Below are positions 28,404-37,317 of a DNA stretch of 64,000 bases, piece after piece (position 1 is the first letter of the stretch; every line of letters begins with the position of its first letter). The notes under the pieces are model-generated. The model was not told where the DNA came from and did no database searches. It saw only the letters and a program-made list of their open reading frames with translations. This DNA comes from Hydrogenimonas sp. SS33 (lineage in GTDB: Bacteria > Campylobacterota > Campylobacteria > Campylobacterales > Hydrogenimonadaceae): assembly GCF_040436365.1 (NCBI RefSeq), contig NZ_AP026369.1:434001-498000 (forward strand). Reading direction: 5' to 3'. A program made the translations under genes and the position numbers.

Positions 28404-28475
28404 GGAGAAAGTATAGCGAAAAGGACCACTCCATGCGTATAAGAACGCAGGCAAGTGGCCTGTCGTTGCTCTCCT

Positions 28476-29306
28476 CTAAAAGTGGTGGGGTCTGCAGGGG
28501 TTTTTGTAGGAGGTGCGTGCCGCTTCGGCGAAGATGGTCAGCGGCGTTCTGCATTTTTGGGCGACGGCGCGGATGCGCGCTTCGTACCGGGGGTCGAAAG
28601 CGAAGAGAATCTCGAACTCCTCTCCGCTGCATCCGATTGCTTTGGGGATCGGGGAGAAAAAGCGGAAACCGAGGCGGTTGGCATCGTGGAGTCGCTGCAG
28701 GTCGGTGAAGAGCCCGTCGGAAATATCCATCGCGCACCGCATGAAGGGGGCGGCTTCGCAGAAAAACCGGTCTCTCAGGATGGGGTGGATAAAACGGGAA
28801 CGGCGCCCCACCCTGCCCCCGCGCAGCAACCTCTGAAGATCCAGCCGGACGGACCCAAGACGTCCGGTGTAGGCCAGCAGGTCCCCCTCTTTGAGTCCCG
28901 TACGGCGCAGCGGGTCGGGGCATTCGGCGAGGATGGTGACGGAGATGTCGAGTTTGACGTTTGCGATGGTATCGCCACCGACGATGGCGACCCCGTAGGC
29001 TTCCGCCGTCTCCCTGAGCCCCGCGGCGAGCTCTCTCATCTGCGCGCGGGTAAAGTCGCGGGGCATGGCGACGGTCAGCAGGGCGTATCTGGGCCTGGCG
29101 TTCATGACAATGGCGTCGGAGAGGTTGACGAGCATCGCTTTTCGGCCAATATCGTAAAGCGACATCCAGTCGCGCCGGAAGTGGACATTTTCGAAAAAGG
29201 CGTCCTGGCTGACGCATAATTGGTTCATATTTTCCAATATGACCGCATCGTCGCCGATCATTTTCTCATGACCGAACAGGGATATGAAATAGGCTTCTTT
29301 GTTCAT
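28476..29306 (-). CDS. thiL: Thiamine-monophosphate kinase
   Basis: 276 residues. Motifs of the ThiL/AIR-synthase fold: MIGDDAVI near the N-terminus, NLSDAIVMNARPRYALL (~56), VGGDTIANV (~105), DISDGLFTDL (~185) and EEFEILFAF near the C-terminus. It phosphorylates thiamine monophosphate to the diphosphate cofactor. The start MNKEAYFISL lies 42 bases inside a longer frame. Divergent from sdhA. Confidence 0.9.
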   Translation of the reverse strand: MNKEAYFISLFGHEKMIGDDAVILENMNQLCVSQDAFFENVHFRRDWMSLYDIGRKAMLVNLSDAIVMNARPRYALLTVAMPRDFTRAQMRELAAGLRETAEAYGVAIVGGDTIANVKLDISVTILAECPDPLRRTGLKEGDLLAYTGRLGSVRLDLQRLLRGGRVGRRSRFIHPILRDRFFCEAAPFMRCAMDISDGLFTDLQRLHDANRLGFRFFSPIPKAIGCSGEEFEILFAFDPRYEARIRAVAQKCRTPLTIFAEAARTSYKNPCRPHHF

Positions 29307-29407
29307 TGTATAGTGATTATAACGCACAAATGCATCCAACGGTAACATTTTTTTGCTTCCAGCCAGGCTCTTTTTCGTTGCTTAAACTCTTTCATAGGGT
29401 AGCGTTG

Positions 29408-29413
29408 TATAAT
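29408..29413 (+). promoter_or_regulatory. -10 box of the sdhABE operon
   Basis: Consensus TATAAT 38 bp before the sdhA start, within the 145-bp divergent gap between thiL and sdhA. No standard -35 is seen. Confidence 0.5.
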
Positions 29414-29451
29414 TTTTCCATATCGTTATGCCAAACAAAGGATGCGTCCAC

Positions 29452-31170
29452 ATGAGTGTACAGATACATAAATACGATGTTGTAATTGTCGGTGCCGGGC
29501 TTGCGGGCCTGGCGGCTGCCCGGGAACTGCAGCGTGCCGGCAAGTCGGTCGCCGTGCTGACGAAGCTCCATCCGCTTCGCAGCCACTCCGGCGCCGCCCA
29601 GGGCGGTGTCAACGCCGCACTGAGCGAAGACGACGATATCGAACTCCACATGTTCGATACGGTCAAGGGTAGCGACTACCTGGCGGACCAGGATGCGGTG
29701 GAGCTGATGTGTTCCAAAGCCCCCGAGACGATCCGCTGGATCGCCAACGCCGGCGCCGCTTTCAGCCGAAAGCCCGACGGCACCATCGCCCAGCGCCCCT
29801 TCGGCGGACAGTCCAAGCCCCGCGCCTGCTACGCCAAGGACCGTACGGGCCTGACGCTGCTGCAGACCATCTACGAGCAGGCAGACCGCGAAAACGTCAA
29901 ATTTTTCGACGAGTGGTACGTCGCCGACCTCGTTTACGAAGAGGGCCTAGTCAAGGGCGTCGTCGCCTACAACATCCGTGACCTGGAACCCGCCATCTTC
30001 AACGCCAAGGCGGTCATGTTCGCCACCGGCGGTTACGCCCGCGCCTTCAAGATCAGCTCCAACGCCCACGCCAACACCGGCGACGGTCTCTCCATCGTCG
30101 CCCGCCACGGCCTGCCGCTGGAAGATATGGAGTTCGTCCAGTTCCACCCCACCGGCCTGGCCGGCAGCGGTATCCTCATCTCCGAAGCGGCCCGGGGCGA
30201 AGGTGGACGCCTCTACAACAGCCTCGGCGAACGTTTCATGGAGAAATATGCGCCAGAAAAGATGGAGCTGGCTCCCCGTGACGTGGTTTCCCGCGCCATC
30301 ACCAAGGAGATCCTCGAAGGGCGCGGCGTCGGCCCCAACAAAGACGCCGTCGCCATCGACCTGACCCACCTGGGTGAAAAGATCATCATGGAGCGCCTCC
30401 CCGAACTGCGCGACCTGGCCATCACCTTCCTGGGACAGGATATGATCAAGGAGCCGATCCATATCGCCGCCACGGCCCACTACTCCATGGGCGGCATTCC
30501 CGTCGACATCGACGGCCATGTCCGCAAGAACCCCGACGAGATCGTCCGCGGCTTCTACGCTGCCGGCGAGTGCGCCTGCGTCAGCGTCCACGGCGCCAAC
30601 CGCCTGGGAGCCAACTCGCTGCTTGAAGCCCTCTTCTTTGGCCGCCATGTGGGCAAACATATTGCCGAGGACCTGGAGAACGGTGTTCTCGAATGCCACG
30701 ACGTGAACGAAGAGGATGCCAACACGATGCTGGAGGAGATCGCCTTCTGCATGAACAACAACGGCAACGAACGCGTCCCCGCCATCCGCAGCGAGCTGCA
30801 GCAGACGATGATGGAGAACGCCGGCGTCTTCCGTACCGAAGAGACGATGCTCAAGCAGCGCAAGATCCTCAAGAAGCTGCGGGAGCGTTACAAAAACATC
30901 CGCATCGACGACAAGAGCAAAACCTTCAACACCGACCTGCAGGAGGCGATCGAGCTGGGGCACATGCTCGACTACGCCACCTTCATCGTCGAAGGGGCCA
31001 TCGCCCGCAAAGAGAGCCGGGGCGCCCACTACCGCGAAGACTACCCCGACCGGGATGACGAAAACTTCCTCAAACACACTTTCGCGACGATGGATGCCGA
31101 AGGGAACATCGACATTCAGTATGCCGACGTCACACTGGGCAAATTCGAGCCGCAAGAGCGAAAATATTAA
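29452..31170 (+). CDS. sdhA: Succinate dehydrogenase/fumarate reductase flavoprotein subunit
   Basis: 572 residues. FAD-binding [17 protein letters not shown]; the flavinylation His in [15 protein letters not shown] (~47); substrate loop [11 protein letters not shown] with [18 protein letters not shown] (~340); active-site Arg region around [21 protein letters not shown]. No Tat signal, unlike the periplasmic MfrA subunit of Campylobacter, so the complex should face the cytoplasm. AAAGGA precedes ATG 29452; an ATG eight codons upstream lacks one. Followed by sdhB and sdhE in an operon, giving the non-classical SdhABE type. Confidence 0.92.
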   Translation: MSVQIHKYDVVIVGAGLAGLAAARELQRAGKSVAVLTKLHPLRSHSGAAQGGVNAALSEDDDIELHMFDTVKGSDYLADQDAVELMCSKAPETIRWIANAGAAFSRKPDGTIAQRPFGGQSKPRACYAKDRTGLTLLQTIYEQADRENVKFFDEWYVADLVYEEGLVKGVVAYNIRDLEPAIFNAKAVMFATGGYARAFKISSNAHANTGDGLSIVARHGLPLEDMEFVQFHPTGLAGSGILISEAARGEGGRLYNSLGERFMEKYAPEKMELAPRDVVSRAITKEILEGRGVGPNKDAVAIDLTHLGEKIIMERLPELRDLAITFLGQDMIKEPIHIAATAHYSMGGIPVDIDGHVRKNPDEIVRGFYAAGECACVSVHGANRLGANSLLEALFFGRHVGKHIAEDLENGVLECHDVNEEDANTMLEEIAFCMNNNGNERVPAIRSELQQTMMENAGVFRTEETMLKQRKILKKLRERYKNIRIDDKSKTFNTDLQEAIELGHMLDYATFIVEGAIARKESRGAHYREDYPDRDDENFLKHTFATMDAEGNIDIQYADVTLGKFEPQERKY

Positions 31171-31179
31171 GGATTGGGT

Positions 31180-32163
31180 ATGAGTACTGAACGCATTACG
31201 AAAAAACTGACATTCAAAACCTTCCGCTTCAATGCGGAGACCGATTTCCTGCCCTACTTCAAAACCTACGAGATGGAGGTGGGCAAAGACGAACTGGTCC
31301 TGGACATTCTCAACCGCATCAAATGGGAATTCGACGGAAGCTTCAGTTACCGTAGAAGCTGCCGCCACGGCATCTGCGGAAGCTGTTCCATCAAGGTCAA
31401 CGGCAAACCCGTGCTCTCCTGCAAACAAAATGTTTGGGAGCTGGTCGACATCTTTAAGACCGACACCCTGCTGCTGGAACCCCAGAGCAAAAAACGGGTC
31501 GTTAAAGATATGATCATCGACAAGAAGGATTTCTGGGACAAACACGCCCGGCTCAAGCCCTATCTTGAAGCGGAGATCGACGAACATCCCGAAAAAGAGA
31601 TCCTCGTCTCCCCCGAAGAGGCGGAGGAGCTTCTGGAGGCCGACTACTGCATCCAGTGCGGCAACTGCTACTACGCCTGCCCGGTCGTGGAGGTGAACGA
31701 AGAGTATTTCGGCCCGGCCCAGTTTGCCAAAGCCTACCGTTTCAATGCCGATGTCCGCGACACCGCCAAAAGGGAGCGCCTCGAAGCGGTGCGCCCCATG
31801 GGCCCCGGCGTCTGGGACTGCGTCAAGTGTTTCGAGTGTGCCGAAGCGTGCCCCAAAGATGTCAATCCCATCGAAAAAATCACCAAGCTCCATAACCAGC
31901 TCTTCGAAGAGGGGATGGCCGAAGACAATGTGGCCACACGCCACGCCGTCGGCTTCAAGCACTCCATCAAGAAGCACGGCCTGCTGGACGAAGGGGAACT
32001 GGTGCGCTATTCCGAAGGGAACATCGGGGTACTCAAACACCTTCCCGAAGCGATCGCCATGTTCAAGAAAGGCAAGATCGTCATGCCCTGGAACATGCCC
32101 AAGAGTAAAAATCTCGACGAGATCAAAACCCTCGTCAAATCTTCATCGAAAGTCAAATTTTAA
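31180..32163 (+). CDS. sdhB: Succinate dehydrogenase/fumarate reductase iron-sulfur subunit
   Basis: 327 residues. A plant-type [2Fe-2S] domain with SCRHGICGSCSIKVNG...LSC (~59-80), then two C-terminal cluster motifs, CIQCGNCYYACP (~157) and CVKCFECAEACPKDVNP (~213), for the 4Fe and 3Fe/4Fe centres. It carries electrons from SdhA to the membrane-associated SdhE. The C-terminus extends about 80 residues beyond the last cluster, longer than classical SdhB. AAGGA lies 6 bases before the ATG. Confidence 0.93.
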   Translation: MSTERITKKLTFKTFRFNAETDFLPYFKTYEMEVGKDELVLDILNRIKWEFDGSFSYRRSCRHGICGSCSIKVNGKPVLSCKQNVWELVDIFKTDTLLLEPQSKKRVVKDMIIDKKDFWDKHARLKPYLEAEIDEHPEKEILVSPEEAEELLEADYCIQCGNCYYACPVVEVNEEYFGPAQFAKAYRFNADVRDTAKRERLEAVRPMGPGVWDCVKCFECAEACPKDVNPIEKITKLHNQLFEEGMAEDNVATRHAVGFKHSIKKHGLLDEGELVRYSEGNIGVLKHLPEAIAMFKKGKIVMPWNMPKSKNLDEIKTLVKSSSKVKF

Positions 32164-32174
32164 GGGGAACGAAC

Positions 32175-33134
32175 ATGGCAGAACTGAAATATGCACTCTA
32201 CACCGGATGTACCGCGCGGGAATCGACCCCCGAACTGCTGATGTCGACGATGGCCGTGGCCAAAAAGCTCGGCATCGAACTGATCCTGCTGGACGAAGCG
32301 AGCTGCTGCGGCGCCAGCCATCTCCAGGATTTTGACGATTTCCTCTCCCTGGTTCTCAACGCCCGCAACATCTGTTATGCCGAAAAGCTGGGCCTGCCGA
32401 TGGTCACCATCTGCAACACCTGCCAGCTCAATACGGTCATGACCAAAGAGCGCCTCGACAGCGACGAAGACCTGAAATCCCAGGTCAATGAAAAACTGGC
32501 GGAAGTGGGGCTGGAGTACAAGGGCACCAGCAGCGTGCGCCACTTCCTCTATGCGCTCATCGACGACTACGGCCTCGACAAACTGGCTGAAAAGGTGGAG
32601 AAGCCGCTCAGTGACTTCAATGTCGCGGCTTTCTACGGCTGCCACAACATCCGCCCCAGCCACATCCACCACAAACACAACTCGAAAGTCATCGAAAAGG
32701 ATGTCGGCGAAGGCGGCGGTGAAGAGGGGTTCACCACCGATCCCATGATGGCGAAATACAACAACAACGAAAACCCCTACAATCCCAACTCCCTCGACCG
32801 GCTCATCGAAGCGCTCCAGGGCAAGAGTGTCGACTACGACAGCAAAAACAAATGCTGCGGCTTCCATGCCGACCTGCAGGCGCCCAAAACCGCCAACCGA
32901 CTTACCGGTACGGCGCTGCTGGACGCTATCGACAACGATGCGGACATGATGGTCACCCCCTGCCCGCTCTGCCATCTCAACATGGATGTCAAACAGCATG
33001 CGGTCGCCAAAGAGATGGGCCGGGACATCGCCCTGCCCGTCCTGCACCTGCCCCAGCTCGTCGGACTGGCACTGGGGATCGACCCCAAAGAGCTCGGACT
33101 TCAGCACAACGTCTCCGAAGCCACTTTCGTCTAA
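32175..33134 (+). CDS. sdhE: HdrB-like CCG-domain subunit SdhE
   Basis: 319 residues. Two cysteine-rich CCG domains as in heterodisulfide reductase HdrB: first YTGCTARES...SCCGASHLQ...CNTC (~10-78), second FYGCHN...NKCCGFHADL...TPCPLCHLN (~155-270). Each could bind a non-cubane [4Fe-4S] cluster. In E-type succinate dehydrogenases and methylmenaquinol:fumarate reductases this subunit replaces the heme-b anchor and transfers electrons to or from quinone. No transmembrane segment, so peripheral attachment is expected. Confidence 0.9.
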   Translation: MAELKYALYTGCTARESTPELLMSTMAVAKKLGIELILLDEASCCGASHLQDFDDFLSLVLNARNICYAEKLGLPMVTICNTCQLNTVMTKERLDSDEDLKSQVNEKLAEVGLEYKGTSSVRHFLYALIDDYGLDKLAEKVEKPLSDFNVAAFYGCHNIRPSHIHHKHNSKVIEKDVGEGGGEEGFTTDPMMAKYNNNENPYNPNSLDRLIEALQGKSVDYDSKNKCCGFHADLQAPKTANRLTGTALLDAIDNDADMMVTPCPLCHLNMDVKQHAVAKEMGRDIALPVLHLPQLVGLALGIDPKELGLQHNVSEATFV

Positions 33135-33139
33135 GCCGG

Positions 33140-33159
33140 TTTCCGGCTTCGGCCGGAAA
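33140..33159 (+). terminator. Hairpin after sdhE
   Basis: Perfect 8-bp stem TTTCCGGC/GCCGGAAA closed by a TTCG tetraloop, 5 bases after the sdhE stop. There is no T tract, so it may act as an mRNA-stabilising 3' end rather than an intrinsic terminator. Confidence 0.55.
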
Positions 33160-33254
33160 TTGATATGACCTTCCTCAATCATCTTTATGTCTTAAAATTA
33201 ACTGAAGCAAACGGTTAAATCGGACAAATCTTATCTTCTTTAATCCCACTCTGA

Positions 33255-33260
33255 TACAAT
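33255..33260 (+). promoter_or_regulatory. -10 box of the superoxide reductase gene
   Basis: GATACAAT, an extended Campylobacterota-type -10, 43 bp upstream of the start codon in a locally AT-rich gap. Confidence 0.45.
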
Positions 33261-33302
33261 ACAGATAACAAAAACCAATCCAAAACCAAAAAGGAGGCCA
33301 CC

Positions 33303-33689
33303 ATGCCTAAGATCAACCGATATGTCGACATCGACACGGTAGAACGCGAAGCCAAAAAAGATTACATCGACCGCCATTCTCCCTTCATTCACTGTGCGGA
33401 GACGGCGAAAAAGGGGGAGAAATTCCCCGTCACCGTCAAAATGGGTAACGAGTACAGCCACCCCGACGATTTCGACCACTACATCGCCTACATCCAGCTC
33501 TGGAACGGTGAAACCCTGCTGGCGCAGGCAACCTTCACTCCCGGATCTCTGGGCAACCAGAAAGATCATGCGGAAGTGACATTCAACATCGTTCCCACCG
33601 GCAGCAAGCTCAAGCTGACCGCCATGGCCTACTGCACCAAGCACGGCCTGTGGGAGAGCGATCCCAAAGAGGTCGCCGTTACCGAGTAA
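33303..33689 (+). CDS. sor: Superoxide reductase (class II, neelaredoxin type)
   Basis: 128 residues. It lacks the N-terminal desulforedoxin domain, so it is the one-iron class. Ligands of the Fe(His)4(Cys) centre are in DRHSPFIHC (~22-27), NEYSHPDDFDHYIAY (~50-57) and YCTKHGLWES (Cys/His ~112-115). It reduces superoxide to peroxide without making oxygen, typical for microaerophiles and anaerobes. Own promoter and a strong downstream terminator make it monocistronic. AAGGAGG precedes the ATG. Confidence 0.9.
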   Translation: MPKINRYVDIDTVEREAKKDYIDRHSPFIHCAETAKKGEKFPVTVKMGNEYSHPDDFDHYIAYIQLWNGETLLAQATFTPGSLGNQKDHAEVTFNIVPTGSKLKLTAMAYCTKHGLWESDPKEVAVTE

Positions 33690-33750
33690 TCTTCCTCTAC
33701 CCTGCCCCTTCGACGGGGCGCTTTACCTTCCAATAAATTTGCACACAGAC

Positions 33751-33784
33751 GGTTGGAATCCTGACGGATTCTAACCTCTTTTTA
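33751..33784 (+). terminator. Rho-independent terminator after sor
   Basis: An 11-bp stem GGTTGGAATCC/GGATTCTAACC with one G-T pair and a TGAC loop, followed by TCTTTTT. A smaller GC hairpin (GCCCC/GGGGC, 33704-33719) precedes it. It ends 27 bp before the uracil-DNA glycosylase start. Confidence 0.8.
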
Positions 33785-33810
33785 ACCCCCTTTTCCCTAA
33801 ACTACCTCTC

Positions 33811-34467
33811 ATGAATCGCCTTTATCACGCGTTGCAGCTCAAACGGCTCCATCAACTCAAACAGATCGGCTTTCGCTATGTCCCTCTCGTCGAAAAAAAG
33901 ACGGCACCGGCGGCGACCCTGCCCGACGACCTCAAAGCCCTGGAGCAGATCGTCTCCCAGTGCCAACTCTGTGCCCTGAGCAAGACGCGGACCAAAACGG
34001 TCTTCGGGGAGGGGAACCCCCATGCCGCCCTGATGTTCGTAGGCGAAGGCCCCGGGGCGCAGGAGGATATGACGGGACGCCCCTTCGTGGGCCGTGCGGG
34101 AGAGCTTTTGACGAAGATGATAGAGAATGTCCTGGAGATTCCCCGCAGCGAAGTCTACATCGCCAACATCGTCAAGTGCCGCCCTCCCAACAACCGGGTG
34201 CCGACACCCGAAGAGGCCTATACCTGCCTACCCTATCTGCAGAAACAGATGGAGCTGGTCGCGCCGCGAATCGTCGTGGCTCTCGGGGCGACCGCCTACC
34301 ACTACCTGACCGGTGACAAAAGCGGCATCACGAAAGTGCGGGGCGAAGTGATAGACATGGGCGTCTACCGGTTGGTTCCCACCTACCATCCCAGCTATCT
34401 GCTGAGAAACCCTTCCGCCAAAAAAGAGGTCTATCAGGACCTTCTGAAAATCAAAGGGATGTTATGA
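33811..34467 (+). CDS. Uracil-DNA glycosylase, family 4 (Fe-S type)
   Basis: 218 residues. Cluster cysteines are CQLC (~50) plus VKCRPPNNR and YTCLPYL. Motif A is FVGEGPGAQEDMTGRPFVGRAG (active-site loop GEGPGAQED) and motif B is the C-terminal PTYHPSYLLRN. It removes uracil from DNA in base excision repair. The N-terminal ~45 residues (YHALQLKRLHQLKQIGF) are a basic extension found in several Campylobacterota members. The ATG of the next gene overlaps its stop. Confidence 0.9.
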   Translation: MNRLYHALQLKRLHQLKQIGFRYVPLVEKKTAPAATLPDDLKALEQIVSQCQLCALSKTRTKTVFGEGNPHAALMFVGEGPGAQEDMTGRPFVGRAGELLTKMIENVLEIPRSEVYIANIVKCRPPNNRVPTPEEAYTCLPYLQKQMELVAPRIVVALGATAYHYLTGDKSGITKVRGEVIDMGVYRLVPTYHPSYLLRNPSAKKEVYQDLLKIKGML

Positions 34468-35771
34468 AAAAAATCTGGCTCCTGCTCTTTTGTTCCATGC
34501 TCCTCCTGGCCCAGGGAAGGATGCTCTCACCCATTCCCCTGCCCACCTGGCATATCGTCGACCTCGATACCGAGAACTACGACGAATACGACCTTCAGCG
34601 GCTGCTCGACGAGGGGCAGGTCTTCACCTTCCTCGCCAAATCTGCCCATGTCAGCAACCCGCGACTCAAAACCCTCCGGCAAACCTACATGGCCATGTTC
34701 AATATCGCCGGAGGCACGGCGGGGGCGACGGTGCGCATCGCATTCATCGTCCCGAAAATCATCGGGAAATATGCCCGCACCACGACCCGTTCCGCTCTGG
34801 GCTATCTGATCGACCGCGGCACCCCTTTCGAGATGGATGTCTACCCCCTCTCCGATGAAGGGAATGCCACGATCGACGAAGCGCTTGCCCAAATCGGCAG
34901 CCGCCTCTACGACCTGGTGGTCGCTCCCGTCACCACGAAAGGGGCGGCCTATCTCTGCAGCCGGAGTTTGAACCATCGGCTCTACATTCCAACCCTCCAC
35001 AAATCACGTAGCGAGTGCGGCAACGACATGGTCACCTTCGGCGGCATCGATTACGAAAAACAGGTCGAGACCCTCTCCTATCTGGTGGAGTCCAATGCCA
35101 CGACCGTGAGCGTCACCGACGGCTCCCCTCTTTCGCAAAGGCTCGATGCGATGGTCAGGATGCATCTGGATGTCGACGACATGCTGACCCTGCCCCGCAA
35201 CGGATACTACAAAAATATCATTGCCAGGCATGAGGACCTGAACCAATCCACCCTCTTCCTCAATACCCCCATCCTCAAAAGCAGCCTCTTTCTGACGCAG
35301 CTGACTCTGGCCGACTTCAAACCGGCGCTGGTTCTCAGTACCCAGCTCAACTATTCGCCGCTGCTGCTGACCCTGACCCAGTACCACGACCGGGAAAATA
35401 TGGTGCTGGCGAGTTCCATCGGCAAGATGGATGCCTTCGCCGGCGAAAATATTGCCCTGCTGGGTGAGGATGTGCGCTTCAACTGGCTCAACTACGCTAC
35501 CGTCGTCGGCATCGACACCGCCTATATGCAGGCGACCGGAAACCGCCGCCTGACGGAAGAGTCGACGATCGACGGAGCCGTCGACTACTCCCTCCGGCTC
35601 TACGAGGCCGGCCTTTACCGTTTCATCCCCAGGGCACTGCCCGAGCCTCCGGAAAATCGGATAGAAGAGAACCCTATGAACGATGAGGGTGAAAATGGTG
35701 TGGATTCAAATGGCTTGGAGGAGGAGCCTTCGGTCTACGACTCCGAGTTCCAGAGTGAGATGATTGAGTAA
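34464..35771 (+). CDS. Exported protein of unknown function, periplasmic-binding-like fold
   Basis: 435 residues with a clear signal peptide (MKKIWLLLFCSMLLLAQG). The body has alternating beta-alpha units such as VRIAFIVPKIIGKYARTT, LYDLVVAPVTTKGAAYLC and ATTVSVTDGSPLSQRL, reminiscent of type I periplasmic-binding (LpoA/LivJ-like) folds; no family is recognised with certainty. The acidic C-tail (ENPMNDEGENGVDSNGLEEE) looks disordered. Its 3' end overlaps the antiparallel ybgC 3' end by 37 bp. Coupled to the glycosylase gene by ATGA. Confidence 0.6.
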   Translation: MKKIWLLLFCSMLLLAQGRMLSPIPLPTWHIVDLDTENYDEYDLQRLLDEGQVFTFLAKSAHVSNPRLKTLRQTYMAMFNIAGGTAGATVRIAFIVPKIIGKYARTTTRSALGYLIDRGTPFEMDVYPLSDEGNATIDEALAQIGSRLYDLVVAPVTTKGAAYLCSRSLNHRLYIPTLHKSRSECGNDMVTFGGIDYEKQVETLSYLVESNATTVSVTDGSPLSQRLDAMVRMHLDVDDMLTLPRNGYYKNIIARHEDLNQSTLFLNTPILKSSLFLTQLTLADFKPALVLSTQLNYSPLLLTLTQYHDRENMVLASSIGKMDAFAGENIALLGEDVRFNWLNYATVVGIDTAYMQATGNRRLTEESTIDGAVDYSLRLYEAGLYRFIPRALPEPPENRIEENPMNDEGENGVDSNGLEEEPSVYDSEFQSEMIE

Positions 35772-36115
35772 AGACTCTCCGGAATCTTCGCCGGCCGCCC
35801 CTCTTTGACGAAAGCGAGACGTATCCCCATCTCAAAAAGCAGGGTATCCTCCCGCACGACGCGCTGTAGCAGCCGGATGGAGGCCCTTTTCCGCTCCGCC
35901 AGTTTCGTCTCCACCTCTACCATGTCCCCCAGCTTCGCGGGTTCGTAATAGTCGGCCTGCAACCCCTTCACCACGAAATAGCCCTCCTCCGTCTGGGGAG
36001 ACAACCCCGCCGAAAAGAAGATCTCCGACCGGGCCCTTTCGCAGAATTTGAGATAGTTGGCGTAGTAGACGATGCCTGCCGCGTCGGTGTCCTCATAATA
36101 GACCCGTATTTTCAC
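35735..36115 (-). CDS. ybgC: YbgC-type acyl-CoA thioesterase, 5' end rebuilt by the integrated element
   Basis: 126 residues with the hotdog-fold thioesterase motif YYEDTDAAGIVYYANYLKF (catalytic Asp and Tyr). It hydrolyses short acyl-CoA or acyl-ACP. I start at GTG 36115 (KIRVYYEDTDA) because GGGGG lies 7 bases upstream; TTG 36121 is also open. Codons 3-10 lie in the left att repeat, while the start codon, next codon and ribosome site come from the integrated element. The displaced original start (MNRFNIRVYYEDT) can be reconstructed from sequence beyond the right att site and the IS3 copy. Confidence 0.85.
   Translation of the reverse strand: MKIRVYYEDTDAAGIVYYANYLKFCERARSEIFFSAGLSPQTEEGYFVVKGLQADYYEPAKLGDMVEVETKLAERKRASIRLLQRVVREDTLLFEMGIRLAFVKEGRPAKIPESLYSIISLWNSES
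36085..36109. other. attL, left copy of 25-bp att repeat
   Basis: CGGTGTCCTC...AGACCCGTAT, identical to 54556-54580. It lies inside the ybgC reading frame (residues 3-10), next to the integrase gene. The identity stops abruptly on both sides, marking the crossover region. Confidence 0.88.
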
Positions 36116-36141
36116 TCTCAAACCCCCATATTACGGGCATT

Positions 36142-37317
36142 TTATAGGCTCTCATCTTCGAGTGTGCCCATAAGTGTGCCCATTTTTTCTATTTTCTTAA
36201 GCCGTATCTCGTCGTTTTCTTCAATGAATTTGGTGTAGATTTTGAGGGTGATGCTCACATCTTTATGCCCCAACATCTTCGACACCCAAACAATATCCGC
36301 ACCTTTGCTGATTAGCTGTGATGCAAATGTATGTCTTAGATTATACAAAACACGGGCTTTGACCCCGGCGTTTCTAAGGATCCGTTGAAAATTGACTCCA
36401 ATAACATCATGGGAGTAGAAAGGCTGCCTTTTGGAATTGATAAAGACATGCTCATACTCTTGGGTCTGTTCATATTGGTCTCTGAGCGCTTTTTCAGCCA
36501 GGGGTAGCATATCGATGAAACGGTTGGATGCTCTGGTCTTGGTGGCTCCATCCTCGTTACGGATCCTTGTTTTTGTTACTTGGATCGTTTTGCGTTCAAA
36601 GTCGATATCGCTCCAGCGAAGTGCCACGATCTCTCCGGGGCGCATACCGGTGGCATACATCAGCCGGATGATGTTTTTCATATAGGTATTTCGCTTGTAT
36701 TCATTGGCATGTTCCAGGATCTTTTGCAGCTCCTCTTCGGTAAAGGGATCTACGCCGTTTTCATCCTCTTGGAGGTTGAGCATCACTTTTGGGGCGGTGA
36801 CTCTTTCCAGGGGATTTTTTCGGATGATGTCGTTATCGACGGCTTTTTCCAGGATGCTATAGAGGATCGATCGAAACTTCTGTACGGTACTTGGTTTGTA
36901 TTTTTGCAGCAGATCGTTTTGCCACCGCTCCAGCTCGATGGGTTTGAGGGTCTCGATGAGCCGGGTACCGAAATAGGGAAACACATGGTTTTTGTAGTGC
37001 GCTTTGCTGCGCTCTAGGGTGTGCTTTCGTATTTTGGTAGCCTGCAAGATAAAAAACTCCTGCGCCAGCTCATCAAGGATCCACTCTTTCTCTTCATAAG
37101 GCGGCACGACGTTATCCAGGAGCGATGCGGCGATATCGGGTATCAAGACGCGTTTTACCTCAATGATTCCTTCTTTGGAAGCCAAGATATCCGTGGATCT
37201 TCTGATCCTTTTCCCATCAAAGTAAAAGTCGATATAGAGCTTGCCGGATTCGGGTCGGGTCTTGATGGTAAACTTGATACCGCTGTAGTTGTATTTGACC
37301 GCTTTGACTTTAGCCAT
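36142..37317 (-). CDS. int: Tyrosine-recombinase integrase
   Basis: 391 residues: an N-terminal arm-binding part, SAM-like core-binding domain (~110-190, KYKPSTVQKFRSILYSIL) and catalytic domain with Arg in ATGMRPGEIVALRW (~232), LYNLRHTFASQL (second Arg-His; the usual first His of HxxR is Asn), LGHKDVSITLKIYTKF with the Tyr nucleophile (~368). The last residues (MGTLMGTLEDESL) are encoded by a duplicated GTGTGCCCA-type sequence that recurs at the right end of the element, suggesting arm-type binding sites inside the gene. Overlaps the upstream xis-like gene. Confidence 0.95.
   Translation of the reverse strand: MAKVKAVKYNYSGIKFTIKTRPESGKLYIDFYFDGKRIRRSTDILASKEGIIEVKRVLIPDIAASLLDNVVPPYEEKEWILDELAQEFFILQATKIRKHTLERSKAHYKNHVFPYFGTRLIETLKPIELERWQNDLLQKYKPSTVQKFRSILYSILEKAVDNDIIRKNPLERVTAPKVMLNLQEDENGVDPFTEEELQKILEHANEYKRNTYMKNIIRLMYATGMRPGEIVALRWSDIDFERKTIQVTKTRIRNEDGATKTRASNRFIDMLPLAEKALRDQYEQTQEYEHVFINSKRQPFYSHDVIGVNFQRILRNAGVKARVLYNLRHTFASQLISKGADIVWVSKMLGHKDVSITLKIYTKFIEENDEIRLKKIEKMGTLMGTLEDESL
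36162..36188 (+). repeat. Left arm-type repeat pair (GTGTGCCCA x2)
   Basis: GTGTGCCCATAAGTGTGCCC followed by ATTTTTT, two GTGCCCA units 12 bp apart, 53 bp inside the left att repeat. The same pair, with nearly the same T tract and in the same orientation, lies at 54448-54473. Candidate integrase arm sites. Confidence 0.65.

Noticed and set aside
29947-32040. 697-residue minus-strand open frame
   Set aside because: Complement of sdhA and sdhB, which carry cofactor motifs.
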